A DNA stretch of 13,540 nucleotides from an uncultured Flavobacteriales bacterium (GTDB lineage Bacteria; Bacteroidota; Bacteroidia; Flavobacteriales; Crocinitomicaceae). How positions within the stretch are numbered: position 1 is the stretch's first letter; each line of letters opens with the position of its first letter. Under the pieces are notes generated by a model that was not told where the DNA came from, made no database searches, and worked only from the letters and a program-made list of their open reading frames with translations. This document shows positions 1 through 7,616 of this stretch, piece by piece. Made by a program: the position numbers and the translations under genes. The DNA lies in NCBI GenBank assembly GCA_946886545.1, contig CAMPIU010000034.1:1-13540 (forward strand). The letters run 5' to 3'.

Positions 1-135
1 CTTCGTTTACTGTATATCTACTTTTTTAATAAAGAACCAAAGATAGAACACAGGCCGGATTCTTTTAGTAATGCGATTTATGGAATGATTCTTTCATTAG
101 GAACCATATTCCTATCATTAAGTCTGGTTCGTTAG
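1..135 (+). CDS. C-terminal fragment of a membrane protein, possibly NuoN-like
   Basis: The frame is open from the first base of the window to a TAG at 133-135 and gives 44 residues; the start lies outside. The fragment begins LRLLYIYFFNKEP, has a charged middle stretch, and ends in one hydrophobic segment (about residues 27-43, GMILSLGTIFLSLSLVR). The pattern of a hydrophobic helix, a short basic/acidic loop and a final helix resembles the end of antiporter-like subunits of respiratory complex I (NuoN type), where 'YYLR' followed by a loop with 'EP' is common. That assignment is a guess from a short piece. It converges on the helicase gene, whose stop is 64 bp away, and a strong palindrome lies between the two. 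Confidence 0.5.
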   Translation, partial: LRLLYIYFFNKEPKIEHRPDSFSNAIYGMILSLGTIFLSLSLVR

Positions 136-151
136 ATAAAGTAAGCCTGCA

Positions 152-187
152 AATGCTTCGCATCCCGATAGCTATCGGGACGGCATT
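152..187. terminator. Palindromic hairpin between convergent genes
   Basis: Positions 163-180 are a perfect 18-bp palindrome, TCCCGATAGCTATCGGGA. Outside it, AATGC (152-156) can pair with GCATT (183-187) across a small asymmetric internal loop. It sits in the 64-bp gap between the partial + strand gene (stop at 135) and the minus-strand helicase gene (stop at 200), so it could end transcription from both sides. No T-run follows on either strand, so it is not a textbook Rho-independent terminator. It may instead be an mRNA 3'-end stabiliser or a dispersed palindromic repeat. Confidence 0.45.
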
Positions 188-199
188 CGTAATTCGGAA
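181..199. repeat. Intergenic AATTACGAAT-type repeat, copy 1
   Basis: Positions 181-194 (CGGCATTCGTAATT) are the exact reverse complement of 4204-4217, and the core AATTACGAAT recurs at 12269-12278. All three sites are intergenic. This copy directly follows the helicase stop codon on the minus strand. Confidence 0.55.
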
Positions 200-1978
200 T
201 TATGTGTCGAACTCCCATGCACTGCGATAAACCCCATTCTGTTCAATTTCATGGATCAATTCCGAATAAAAGGGGTCATTTCCCAAAGTAGCGCTGTCGC
301 CAACCAGATAGCAGGCTCTTTTTGCCCTGGAAATGGCCACGTTTGTTCTTCGGTAATCTTTTAAAAACCCAATAATTCCGTCCGGATTTGAACGGGTTAA
401 ACTGACTACAATGTTTTCTTCTTCCTGTCCCTGGATCGCGTCTATGGTAGAAACTTTCCATTCACTTGCCAATTCCTTCTGTAAGCGCGCTATCTGTGCG
501 GAATAGGGGGCAAGGATCACTGTTCTTTTCGGGTCAAGTGATTCTGATTCGAGCAATTTGTGAATCACCATTATTTCGTCCCGATTTTCAAAACTTCCGG
601 TCATTTCGTTTTGGGTTTCCCCATTTCCGAATCCGGCCATGTCGATGAACTGAATCTGACCGGCAGGAATTCCGGTAGCGGTTTGAAGAAGATTGTGGTA
701 GAAATAAGGATTAATCACCGAAACTATTTCCGGTGACATGCGGTACTGCTCGTTTAATAAAACCGGTGTCTGCAATTCGCTTACTGTTTCCAGTAAACTT
801 TTGTTCAGGCCCAATTCCATGGCTTTATTGCTAAGTACGACAGGAGGTAATTGCTGCGGATCCCCACACAAAATGAGTTTTTTCCCGAAACTTGCCACCA
901 GCCAGGTAAGTGGTGCCAGCGCTTGTCCGGCTTCATCCATGATCACTACATCAAACGTATGGTTCTTGGAAAGCTGGTTGAATAAACCCACTGGTGTTCC
1001 CGCAATGACAGAACTCGATTCAATTAACTGCTGTTCCGAATCATGGGCCAGTTTGCGGATCTCTTTTTGCAGTTCGCGCAATTCTTTCCGTGCTGCCCGA
1101 CGCTCATCTGCAGCTTCCTTGGTATAATTCCGGATGTGACGGTTTGCCACCTGTTCCGCTTTCTGAATCTGTTTTTTTAAAGATTGACCGTATTGAGCTG
1201 CCTTTCCCGAATCCAGGTAAGCATCGATTGTGAAAGGGATTATTTCTGCGGCAACTTTCTCATTGTTTCCAACACGCAGTAAAGAAATAGCTGAACTGAT
1301 AATCTTTTTACACAGGTTGTCGACAGCAGTATTGCTTGGAGCGGTAATAAGAACTTTTTTCCCCCGTTTCACCAATTCTTCGATTGCAACAGAGAGCATG
1401 TGAGTCTTCCCTGTTCCCGGAGGACCTTGAATTACCGTTGTTATGTCATTACTTAAAATGGAACCGACCGCCATCTGCTGGGAAAGATTCAATGCTTCAT
1501 GAATGAATGTATGATTTTCCTTTTTCTCTTGAAAACTGTTTTCGATTGCCTGTAAGTGTTTTTGTTCTTTTAAGAATCGCAAACCGAATTGCATGCATTC
1601 CAGTGTCCGGTCGTCGGGTGTGAAATCTACACGTACGGAATTTTCCCGTGTATTTCCTTCAATTTCTTCTTTACAAAACAAAAGCAGGGAATAGGCATTC
1701 AGTTCGACAATACGTGCTTTGTAACTCTTATTTTCAATGTACAGCAAAACTGTAGCACCTCTTTTAAAAAAGGTATTATTGATTACAAAAGAAGTTTCCA
1801 GCTGGTAGAAATCGCCATCAATTCCACTTCGAATATCTGTAATCTCACAAGGAAACAAACTCAATCCCTGTTTACGAAGCTCATTCGGTGAAACTTTCAA
1901 GTTTTCTGCAGCCAGATACTGAGAATAAGAAATCTCTTCTTTGACCGCTTGTTCCAACTGAGGATGTATCGACTGCAT
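200..1978 (-). CDS. Superfamily 1 DNA/RNA helicase, UPF1/IGHMBP2-like
   Basis: This is an ATP-dependent nucleic-acid helicase of 592 residues, cytoplasmic, with no membrane segment. The first ~130 residues form a beta-rich N-terminal part as in IGHMBP2-like proteins. Walker A is GPPGTGKT (185-192), motif Ia APSNTAVD (213-220), motif II DEAGQA (348-353), motif III GDPQQLPP (372-379), motif IV QYRM (411-414), motif V TIDAIQGQE (511-519) and motif VI VAISRAKR (547-554). Residues 265-310 are rich in K, R, E and Q and probably form the coiled stalk inserted in domain 1 of UPF1-like helicases. All catalytic residues are present and the length is normal for the bacterial group. The bacterial role is uncertain; repair or RNA turnover are possible. 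It lies 167 bp downstream of the ABC permease gene and is probably transcribed separately. The start at 1978 keeps the usual N-terminus. Confidence 0.93.
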   Translation of the reverse strand: MQSIHPQLEQAVKEEISYSQYLAAENLKVSPNELRKQGLSLFPCEITDIRSGIDGDFYQLETSFVINNTFFKRGATVLLYIENKSYKARIVELNAYSLLLFCKEEIEGNTRENSVRVDFTPDDRTLECMQFGLRFLKEQKHLQAIENSFQEKKENHTFIHEALNLSQQMAVGSILSNDITTVIQGPPGTGKTHMLSVAIEELVKRGKKVLITAPSNTAVDNLCKKIISSAISLLRVGNNEKVAAEIIPFTIDAYLDSGKAAQYGQSLKKQIQKAEQVANRHIRNYTKEAADERRAARKELRELQKEIRKLAHDSEQQLIESSSVIAGTPVGLFNQLSKNHTFDVVIMDEAGQALAPLTWLVASFGKKLILCGDPQQLPPVVLSNKAMELGLNKSLLETVSELQTPVLLNEQYRMSPEIVSVINPYFYHNLLQTATGIPAGQIQFIDMAGFGNGETQNEMTGSFENRDEIMVIHKLLESESLDPKRTVILAPYSAQIARLQKELASEWKVSTIDAIQGQEEENIVVSLTRSNPDGIIGFLKDYRRTNVAISRAKRACYLVGDSATLGNDPFYSELIHEIEQNGVYRSAWEFDT

Positions 1979-2030
1979 GCTTCGTTTTTAAAACCACGAA
2001 TTTAAGATAAATCAGAGTGACATTATTTTA

Positions 2031-2124
2031 TCCCACGGACGTGCACTGGAGAAATGACAGGTTATTCAATATTCATGATTTAAAAAATAGTGAACTCCGT
2101 GTTCCTCTGTGTTCCTCCGTGGGA
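2031..2124. repeat. Small element with inverted ends and a tandem decamer
   Basis: The gap between the ABC permease gene and the helicase gene holds TCCCACGGA (2031-2039) and its exact reverse complement TCCGTGGGA (2116-2124), 94 bp end to end. With outer bases included, 11 of 13 positions pair. Inside the right end (2095-2121) are about 2.7 imperfect tandem copies of a 10-bp unit, CTCCGTGTTC/CTCTGTGTTC. The + strand frame across it is a chance reading. It looks like a degenerate, MITE-like intergenic repeat; no coding content was found. Confidence 0.5.
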
Positions 2125-2145
2125 AATACAAGCTACTTCAGAGCG

Positions 2146-3336
2146 CTACGAGATCACATTATTCTCGTTCTCGAATTTGCGGTAAGAAAGCATAATTGCA
2201 ATCACAGCCAGTAAAACCATCACTCCGAAAGCCATCGCAACAAGATGCCACTCAAGAGTTCCTGCAATCAGTTCTTTCGTTGCCAAAACAATATTTACAA
2301 CTGGAATTAACGCGGTCACTTCATTCAATTCCACTCCAGGGAAAAATCCGACCATTGCCGGTAAAATGATCAATAAGTTGAGCGGAGAAATAATACTTTG
2401 TGCTTCTTTGAAACTTTTTGCCCGGACCGCTATCGGGATCATGATTCCGGCGAAGAAAATAATTAACGGGCAAAGCAAAGCGTAAAGCATGATAATGAAG
2501 GTCGGAGAAAGAATGTCCTTGATTGCCTGAAGTACAACCGGGTCTTTTACCAGGTTCAATACTTCAATGGATAAATAAATTCCGAGTAGATTGAAGGTTG
2601 CAGCCAATAAGCCGGAAAGTACTATCACGCCCATTTTTCCAAAAAGGATTTTCCAGCGTGGGACCGGGGTTGTCAATAAAGTCTCAATTGTAGAACGCTC
2701 TTTTTCGCCTGTAAATAAGTCAATTGCCGGGAACATACATCCCATAAATCCAAATGCAATAAACATATACGGGAGAAATCCGCCGGCTAGTTTCCCGATC
2801 ATTTCCTTGCTTGAAGCCACGTTGGAATATGCCATAACGAATGGAGTGATTTTGGCTTCATCAATTTTCAATTCGGAATAGCGCTCCTTTTTCCAGTTAT
2901 CCTGAATATAGGTCAGATAAGCATCTGCACGTTCTTTCATTCCAAGGTCTGTTCCATCGTGAAAAACTATCACGGAAATAGGTTTCATCGATCGTTTAAG
3001 CTCTTCAGCATTATTTGGAACATAAATTCCCACCTGAATGGAATCCGAACGAATGGCTTTGATTAAAGATATCGTGTCAGTAAACGGAACAAATTCTCTC
3101 TTTCCAAGTGTTTCGGGCACTTTCAATAAATCTGCCTCCAGGCTTCCAACCTGGTTGCTCACCAAGCCAATTTTCACCTTTTTTTCTGCTGCTTCTTTCT
3201 GGAAACTTTCCGAGACAGACATGAAAACACTCATGATCAGCGGGAAAACCAATGTTGGAATAACAATCATCATCATGATTGTTCTGCGGTCACGTAAAGT
3301 ATCGCGTAATTCTTTTTTAAATACGGTGAAAATCAT
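2146..3336 (-). CDS. natB: ABC-2 type exporter permease, NatB-like
   Basis: This is the membrane subunit of an ABC exporter, 396 residues. Residues 1-17 are a basic cytoplasmic start (KKELRDTLRDRR). TM1 spans roughly 18-41, followed by a long extracytoplasmic domain (42-185). A cluster of about five further membrane segments fills 186-385. The conserved ABC-2 coupling motif GEKERSTIETLLTTP is at 210-224, just after TM2, as in the NatB/COG1668 family. Characterised NatAB in Bacillus expels sodium; the substrate here cannot be read from sequence and could be another ion or a small toxic molecule. Its ATG overlaps the stop of the ATPase gene by 4 bp (ATGA, 3333-3336), indicating translational coupling. 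The start is therefore firm. Confidence 0.88.
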   Translation of the reverse strand: MIFTVFKKELRDTLRDRRTIMMMIVIPTLVFPLIMSVFMSVSESFQKEAAEKKVKIGLVSNQVGSLEADLLKVPETLGKREFVPFTDTISLIKAIRSDSIQVGIYVPNNAEELKRSMKPISVIVFHDGTDLGMKERADAYLTYIQDNWKKERYSELKIDEAKITPFVMAYSNVASSKEMIGKLAGGFLPYMFIAFGFMGCMFPAIDLFTGEKERSTIETLLTTPVPRWKILFGKMGVIVLSGLLAATFNLLGIYLSIEVLNLVKDPVVLQAIKDILSPTFIIMLYALLCPLIIFFAGIMIPIAVRAKSFKEAQSIISPLNLLIILPAMVGFFPGVELNEVTALIPVVNIVLATKELIAGTLEWHLVAMAFGVMVLLAVIAIMLSYRKFENENNVIS

Positions 3337-4109
3337 GCTAGTTCGGTTTTTTGATCGTTAACAATTCGAATGAATTCTGCGGTAAGGTTCGGAGCCTGCT
3401 GTTGTGCTCTGAATGCTTCCATGGTATCATTGTACAGGACTTTTCCTTTATGAATGATGGTGATATCATCACATAGGAGATCCACTTCTCCCATAATATG
3501 ACTGGAAAAAATAACGGTCTTTCCCTGGTTCTTGCAATCGCGGATCAACTGAATAATATTTTCCGCCGTAATGACATCCAATCCGCTCGTAGGTTCATCA
3601 AAAATAACTACCTGGGGATCGTGAATCATCGTTCTGCAAATAGAAACTTTTTGTTTCATTCCGGTACTTAATTTACCGATCCGTTTGTTTTGGAAATCAT
3701 GCATGTCAAGCAGGTCGTACAATTTTTTCTTGCGCATTTCAATGTCATTCTTTGAAACACCATATAGTTCGCCAAAATAAGAAATCAGTTCGTTAGGCGT
3801 CAATCGGGCATAAAGTCCGGCTGAACCGGTTAAAAAACCGATGTGCTTTCTTGCTTCCTGCGGATCCTTTACGGCATCTATATTGTCAATAAGAATCGTT
3901 CCGCTTGTGGGTTTGAAGATTGTTGACAACATACGAAGTGTGGTTGTTTTTCCGGCTCCGTTGGGGCCAAGTAAAGCATGAACTCTTCCCGGAAGACATT
4001 CGAAGCTAATATCATCAACAGCAAGTACGGAGTTTTGGTCTGTCCCGAGTTCTTTCTTTTGCTGCCTGTTTAAAGTAAAGGACTTACTGAGATGCGAAAT
4101 TTGAATCAT
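3333..4109 (-). CDS. natA: ABC exporter ATP-binding protein, NatA-like
   Basis: This is the ATPase subunit that drives the permease encoded immediately downstream, 258 residues, bound to the inner face of the membrane. Walker A is GPNGAGKT (48-55), the Q-loop region follows at ~93-100 (in this protein GSAGLYARLT, without an obvious Gln), the signature is LSTGMKQK (147-154), Walker B VVIFDEP (167-173), D-loop SGLD (175-178) and H-loop His204 (SSH). Residues 12-27 form a short insertion before the first core strand. The length and the C-terminal tail suit single-domain exporters of the NatA/CcmA type. The 4-bp overlap with the permease gene marks a two-gene operon. A TACCTTAA box at 4119-4126 may be its promoter. 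Confidence 0.92.
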   Translation of the reverse strand: MIQISHLSKSFTLNRQQKKELGTDQNSVLAVDDISFECLPGRVHALLGPNGAGKTTTLRMLSTIFKPTSGTILIDNIDAVKDPQEARKHIGFLTGSAGLYARLTPNELISYFGELYGVSKNDIEMRKKKLYDLLDMHDFQNKRIGKLSTGMKQKVSICRTMIHDPQVVIFDEPTSGLDVITAENIIQLIRDCKNQGKTVIFSSHIMGEVDLLCDDITIIHKGKVLYNDTMEAFRAQQQAPNLTAEFIRIVNDQKTELA

Positions 4110-4118
4110 AGTGCGAGA

Positions 4119-4126
4119 TTAAGGTA
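4119..4126 (-). promoter_or_regulatory. Possible -7 box for the ABC exporter operon
   Basis: On the minus strand this reads TACCTTAA, 9 bp before the ATPase ATG. The Bacteroidota consensus is TAnnTTTG, so two positions differ. No good -33 TTTG is visible. It is placed like the TACCTTCG box before the comB gene. Confidence 0.25.
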
Positions 4127-4200
4127 CTAAATTAATAAGATGTGGGCAGGTTTACCAGTAAATGCGGAATGAAAGTGATTTTTTAGGATGAAAGGGTTTT

Positions 4201-4224
4201 ATTAATTACGAATGCCGAATTAAT
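4201..4224. repeat. Intergenic AATTACGAAT-type repeat, copy 2, forming an AT-rich hairpin
   Basis: ATTAATT (4201-4207) pairs perfectly with AATTAAT (4218-4224) around a 10-nt loop. Positions 4204-4217 match the reverse complement of 181-194 exactly. It lies 4 bp past the stop of the hydrolase gene and could act as a weak 3'-end hairpin. With only A-T pairs it is not a convincing intrinsic terminator. Confidence 0.5.
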
Positions 4225-4228
4225 TAGC

Positions 4229-4903
4229 TTACTTAGATTCTGATAGTTTCTCCAACGCTTCCTGAATTGCCTCGCTGACCCTTTCGTGTTCGGAAACCGT
4301 CATGAAATGCGTTCCTCCCGGGATAATATAATCAGGAGCGACGTTCCCGATCGGGAAGATCCTGTCTGCTTCTCCATGAATATGAAGCACCTTTGCCGGA
4401 ATTTTTTCGGTTCTTTTCCAATTCGAAACCTGATGAATGGCCCATTTGGTAAAAACCGGGTCTGAATCTGTCAGAATCTGGTCCAGGGTCTTTTTTTCGT
4501 GATTTGTTTTTGTTCCGAAGAACCAGTGGTTGATGCTTTTGTTCATTAAAACCCGTTTCATCGGAAGTAGCTTGTGAAGGCCTGTTATTCCACTGAGACG
4601 CATGAAAAGAGGAAGTTCCGATCGTGTTTTAACACTGGAAATAATCAGCACAGGACAATTTCCGAATAAAGAGCTCATCTCCTGGGCAACGATTCCGCCA
4701 AAAGAAATCCCGATCAAAATAGGATTGGAGACTTTCACGTGCCTGCTTAATTGTTTCGCATAGGATTCAAGAGACTGGTCATGCTTCTGCTTAGTAGGTT
4801 CCCATGGAATAAAAACAGGGGAGAAGCTGCCAAAATCAATCTGCTCAAATACACGTTCGTCTGCACCTAAACCTGATAAGATATAACAGACCGCTTTTTC
4901 CAT
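4229..4903 (-). CDS. Alpha/beta hydrolase fold protein
   Basis: This is a 224-residue soluble hydrolase with no signal peptide. The catalytic triad can be placed: nucleophile Ser67 in the elbow GISFGG (65-70), Asp180 in HGEADRIFP (176-184) and His199 in GGTHFM (196-201). The oxyanion-hole loop is SGLGAD (10-15). Residues ~100-155 form a short helical cap containing several Lys and a Trp. The substrate is unknown; esterase or thioesterase activity on small acyl compounds is plausible. It starts 17 bp after the two-domain barrel gene and is probably in the same transcript, yet nothing in the sequence ties its chemistry to the outer membrane. No clear ribosome binding site precedes the ATG, as is usual in this phylum. 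Confidence 0.85.
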   Translation of the reverse strand: MEKAVCYILSGLGADERVFEQIDFGSFSPVFIPWEPTKQKHDQSLESYAKQLSRHVKVSNPILIGISFGGIVAQEMSSLFGNCPVLIISSVKTRSELPLFMRLSGITGLHKLLPMKRVLMNKSINHWFFGTKTNHEKKTLDQILTDSDPVFTKWAIHQVSNWKRTEKIPAKVLHIHGEADRIFPIGNVAPDYIIPGGTHFMTVSEHERVSEAIQEALEKLSESK

Positions 4904-4920
4904 ACCGAAAAGTTAAGTAA

Positions 4921-6294
4921 TTATTTGCTTGCTTCGCGGAAGCCCAATTTGTAGGATATCCCAAAAAGAAGGTTTAATGAGTGGGTTCGTACTGTACGCG
5001 AATAATAATTTTGGTTAATGGCATTAATCAACCCGAAGTTGTCGCGGATTTCTAATGAAACATTCCATTTCTTTTTGATGGGAACTTCTATTCCAAGACC
5101 TCCAATTAAACCGAAATCAATGGGTTGAAAATCAGGGATGCTATTAGAAGTACTTTTGTAGTCTGTTGTTGTTCCTCCAGCATACGGATAATACATTGTT
5201 CCTTCCACAGATTCCCTTTGTTTCGTTGAAACACCCACAAATAAGCCCGTATTGAAAAAGAAATGAGATTTCTGACCATACGAGAAACGTGCTAGTACCG
5301 GTAGAGTTAAATATTCATACCGATGACTGCCCTTACCTGAACCAACTATTCCTGTTCCAGCATCACTATAACGAGTCTTGAACGAATAATTATTTTGCTG
5401 AAACATGATCCCTGTTCTCAGAGAGAAACGTTTACGCGTATTCCATTGAAAGCTAAGTCCAACCGAGCTTCCATATCTGATTTGAATAGTTGAATAACTG
5501 AGATCATTGTTCCGATAAGGTTTGTTTTCAATAAAGGGTGAAATATTGGCACCACCTTCTATCCCGAATTCATAACGGTTGTCGTGTTTCGAGTGAGAAT
5601 CATCCGAATCAGAAGGATTGATCCAGTAACTAATTCCAAGTAAAAGGCTTGTGGAATAGGTGGATGCCAGTCCTTGGTTGTGATACAATCCTGAAGAACG
5701 TTTTCGAATGTCTGTTAAGCCGTAATAGCATTTTGCTTCCAATGAAAGTGTCCAGCGTTCTTTTATTGGAACTCCAATTCCAATCCCTCCGGATACTCCG
5801 AAGTCAAAATTGCGGTAATTGGTAGCTTCGTCTTTTAAATAATAAGGATCGAAATTAGACTGATCTCCGGTTGTTTTGTCATGCTTTTGCAGAAGAATTC
5901 CCATGTATGCCCCCGCATGGAAGAAGAATTTTACTTTTTCACCGAAAGTAAGACGCACAGTCAGTGGTAGAGTCAGGTAATCAAAGCGTGCAGAAAAACC
6001 GACTTGATAAGTCGTATCAATATACCAAGGCTCATGCTTTACTGTTGAAGTATAACCTTTAGCTTCATAATTCAGTCCTGTAAGGAGAGAAATGAACTTC
6101 GAGAGATGATACTGGAACGAAAATCCGGCAGAACTCAAAACAATAGGTTCGTATGTGTAAGTGCTTTTTGGGCCGCGCAAGTTGGTAATGCTGGGCCCGC
6201 CTTCTATTTTCACTTCTAATTTTCCTGTTTGGGCATTCGTGAAATTTACAATAAAGAATAAACAGATACTCAGTGTCTTTATTCGTTGATTCAT
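4921..6294 (-). CDS. Outer-membrane beta-barrel protein with two fused barrel domains
   Basis: This 457-residue protein has a signal peptide (1-21, cleavage likely after TNA) and two tandem copies of one PorT-like barrel domain (outer membrane protein beta-barrel family). Copy 1 is about 27-226 and copy 2 about 240-452. They share aligned blocks: EGGPSITNL (31-39) with EGGANISPF (246-254); FDYLTLPL (104-111) with YEYLTLPV (326-333); FDFGVSGGIGIGVPIK (163-178) with IDFGLIGGLGIEVPIK (392-407). The linker (227-239) is rich in Ser, Asp and His. Both copies end with strand-like segments (LLLGISYWI, LLFGISYKLGF). The gene is 19 bp after the one-domain paralogue and 17 bp before the hydrolase. It may fold as two barrels or as one larger one. 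Its role is unknown; the family includes porin-like and secretion-related proteins. Confidence 0.85.
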   Translation of the reverse strand: MNQRIKTLSICLFFIVNFTNAQTGKLEVKIEGGPSITNLRGPKSTYTYEPIVLSSAGFSFQYHLSKFISLLTGLNYEAKGYTSTVKHEPWYIDTTYQVGFSARFDYLTLPLTVRLTFGEKVKFFFHAGAYMGILLQKHDKTTGDQSNFDPYYLKDEATNYRNFDFGVSGGIGIGVPIKERWTLSLEAKCYYGLTDIRKRSSGLYHNQGLASTYSTSLLLGISYWINPSDSDDSHSKHDNRYEFGIEGGANISPFIENKPYRNNDLSYSTIQIRYGSSVGLSFQWNTRKRFSLRTGIMFQQNNYSFKTRYSDAGTGIVGSGKGSHRYEYLTLPVLARFSYGQKSHFFFNTGLFVGVSTKQRESVEGTMYYPYAGGTTTDYKSTSNSIPDFQPIDFGLIGGLGIEVPIKKKWNVSLEIRDNFGLINAINQNYYSRTVRTHSLNLLFGISYKLGFREASK

Positions 6295-6313
6295 GGTGGT
6301 GTTGATAGATTAT

Positions 6314-7000
6314 TTATTCTTCGTCTTTATAAAAGCCTAATTTGTATACTACACCAATGCGCAGATCTGTAGTATTGGTGAAATATTGGACGTTACTTCC
6401 TTTGTAGATATTTGAAATGCCGTAATAGTTACGTACCTCCATGTGAACCATCCAGGATTCTTTAATCGGAACGGCAATTCCTATTCCTCCTGCAAACCCG
6501 AAGTCCCAGCGTTTTAAGCCGTTCATATTATGGTTTTTAATGATTTCATTACCTTCGGAGGTATCTAACGTTGTTCGGTCTGTTTTTTCCAGAAGAAAGC
6601 CTGCGTATGGTCCTGCGTTGACAAAAAATTTAACCTTTTGACCGAAACTGGCTTTCACCAATATTGGTAAAGTGATGTAGTCGAAAATAGAAACAGATGA
6701 TCCTTTCCCTGTATAATTACCGTTTTGATCCACAAAGATAAGATCCGGATGCTGGTATCCTTTTCGCTGATAGGAAAAACCCGTTTTGAACGAAAGAATC
6801 TTTTTGGTGTTGTATTGAAAAATAAATCCGCCTGAAGCAAAGATTTTCGGATGTGCATCCAGAAAGGGATTGTTCTTCACGCGAAATGTGCTCAGGTTCG
6901 GACCTCCTTCAATTCCCCAGTCATAACGATTATTTTGTGCTTGAAGAGAAGATGTAATTCCGAAGAAAATGAATGAGAGAATGATTAAAATGGTTTTCAT
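6314..7000 (-). CDS. Outer-membrane beta-barrel protein, one-domain paralogue
   Basis: This 228-residue secreted protein has a signal peptide (1-21, cleaved after LQA) and a single PorT-like barrel domain (about 25-224). The domain carries the same landmarks as the two halves of the neighbouring gene: EGGPNLSTF (31-39), FDYITLPILVKASFGQKVKF (106-125) and WDFGFAGGIGIAVPIK (165-180). The last residues, GVVYKLGFYKDEE, end in an aromatic strand followed by a short acidic tail. It is the first gene of the barrel-barrel-hydrolase unit; the slyD terminator lies just upstream. It is closer in several blocks to copy 1 than to copy 2 of its neighbour, which suggests local duplication. No function can be assigned beyond an outer-membrane location. 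Confidence 0.87.
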   Translation of the reverse strand: MKTILIILSFIFFGITSSLQAQNNRYDWGIEGGPNLSTFRVKNNPFLDAHPKIFASGGFIFQYNTKKILSFKTGFSYQRKGYQHPDLIFVDQNGNYTGKGSSVSIFDYITLPILVKASFGQKVKFFVNAGPYAGFLLEKTDRTTLDTSEGNEIIKNHNMNGLKRWDFGFAGGIGIAVPIKESWMVHMEVRNYYGISNIYKGSNVQYFTNTTDLRIGVVYKLGFYKDEE

Positions 7001-7032
7001 GCTGGTCTTGTTATCTGAGGTAAATAAAACGA

Positions 7033-7061
7033 AAAACGCCGGGTTTATTGTCCGGCGTTTT
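7033..7061 (-). terminator. Rho-independent terminator after slyD
   Basis: AAAACGCCGG (7033-7042) and CCGGCGTTTT (7052-7061) form a perfect 10-bp stem with a 9-nt loop. On the minus strand the stem is followed by a T-rich stretch (TTTTTCGTTTTATTT). It begins 5 bp past the slyD stop codon and separates the comB-nuclease-slyD unit from the barrel genes. The other strand also has a T-rich flank, so it could work in both directions. Confidence 0.85.
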
Positions 7062-7066
7062 ATTTT

Positions 7067-7573
7067 TTAGTGGTGATGTCCGTGTTCACCGTGTGAGTGT
7101 CCGTGTGAAATTTCTTCCTGAGTTGCTGTTCTAACAGCTAAAATTGTTCCCTGAAAGAATAAATCAGTTCCTGCAAGCGGGTGATTGAAATCCATTGTTA
7201 CAGTTTCATCCTTAATTTCAAGGATCGTTCCTCTTAAATGATTTCCTTCGTTATCTGTCATTGGCAAAACAGCGCCAACTTTAATCTGTGTTTCGTCTAC
7301 TTTCCCTGTTTCGTCAAAAAACACAGAGATCGGAATAAGCGCTACGTGATCATCATTTTTGTCACCGTAAGCTTGTGCAGATGGAATTGAAAACTCGAAA
7401 GTATCACCAGCTTTTAAACCGTGGATATTTTCTTCGAATAAAGGAATGATTCGCTCAATTCCGTATAAAAACTCCATCGGCTGGTTTTCCGATGTTTCCT
7501 CAATTTGTTCACCTGTTTTATGATTGGTCAACTTGTAATGCAAGGAAACCACCGTGTTAGTGTCTACTGTCAT
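7067..7573 (-). CDS. slyD: SlyD-like FKBP-type peptidyl-prolyl isomerase with His-rich tail
   Basis: This folding enzyme catalyses cis-trans isomerisation of peptidyl-prolyl bonds and acts as a chaperone; SlyD proteins also bind nickel and other metals. The 168 residues show the FKBP core in two parts (1-68 and about 130-150) around the insert-in-flap chaperone domain (about 69-128). The AYG motif is at 68-70 (SAQAYGDKNDD), and NHPLAG (130-135) is the usual return to the core. The tail HGHSHGEHGHHH (157-168) has seven His, as in E. coli SlyD but shorter and without Cys. There is no signal peptide, so it is cytoplasmic. It lies 43 bp after the nuclease-like gene and has a strong terminator after it. 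A TACCTTTA box at 7592-7599 could give it its own promoter. Confidence 0.92.
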   Translation of the reverse strand: MTVDTNTVVSLHYKLTNHKTGEQIEETSENQPMEFLYGIERIIPLFEENIHGLKAGDTFEFSIPSAQAYGDKNDDHVALIPISVFFDETGKVDETQIKVGAVLPMTDNEGNHLRGTILEIKDETVTMDFNHPLAGTDLFFQGTILAVRTATQEEISHGHSHGEHGHHH

Positions 7574-7591
7574 ATTTCAATAATTTGGGAA

Positions 7592-7599
7592 TAAAGGTA
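7592..7599 (-). promoter_or_regulatory. Possible -7 box for slyD
   Basis: The minus strand reads TACCTTTA, one base off the TAnnTTTG consensus, 18 bp before the slyD ATG in the 43-bp gap behind the nuclease-like gene. A TTTG at 7613-7616 is only 13 bp upstream, too near for a standard -33 element. Confidence 0.35.
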
Positions 7600-7616
7600 A
7601 TGTAAATTCGTGCAAA

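Noticed and set aside
738..1127. 129-residue + strand open frame
   Set aside because: It lies wholly inside the helicase gene on the other strand, and its sequence has no family features.
2431..2442. Half of the 163-180 palindrome (CTATCGGGA)
   Set aside because: It is only one arm, inside the permease coding region, and explained by codons.
4344..4357. Palindrome TTCCCGATCGGGAA
   Set aside because: It is inside the hydrolase coding region, encoding conserved residues near the catalytic Asp; no regulatory reading is needed.
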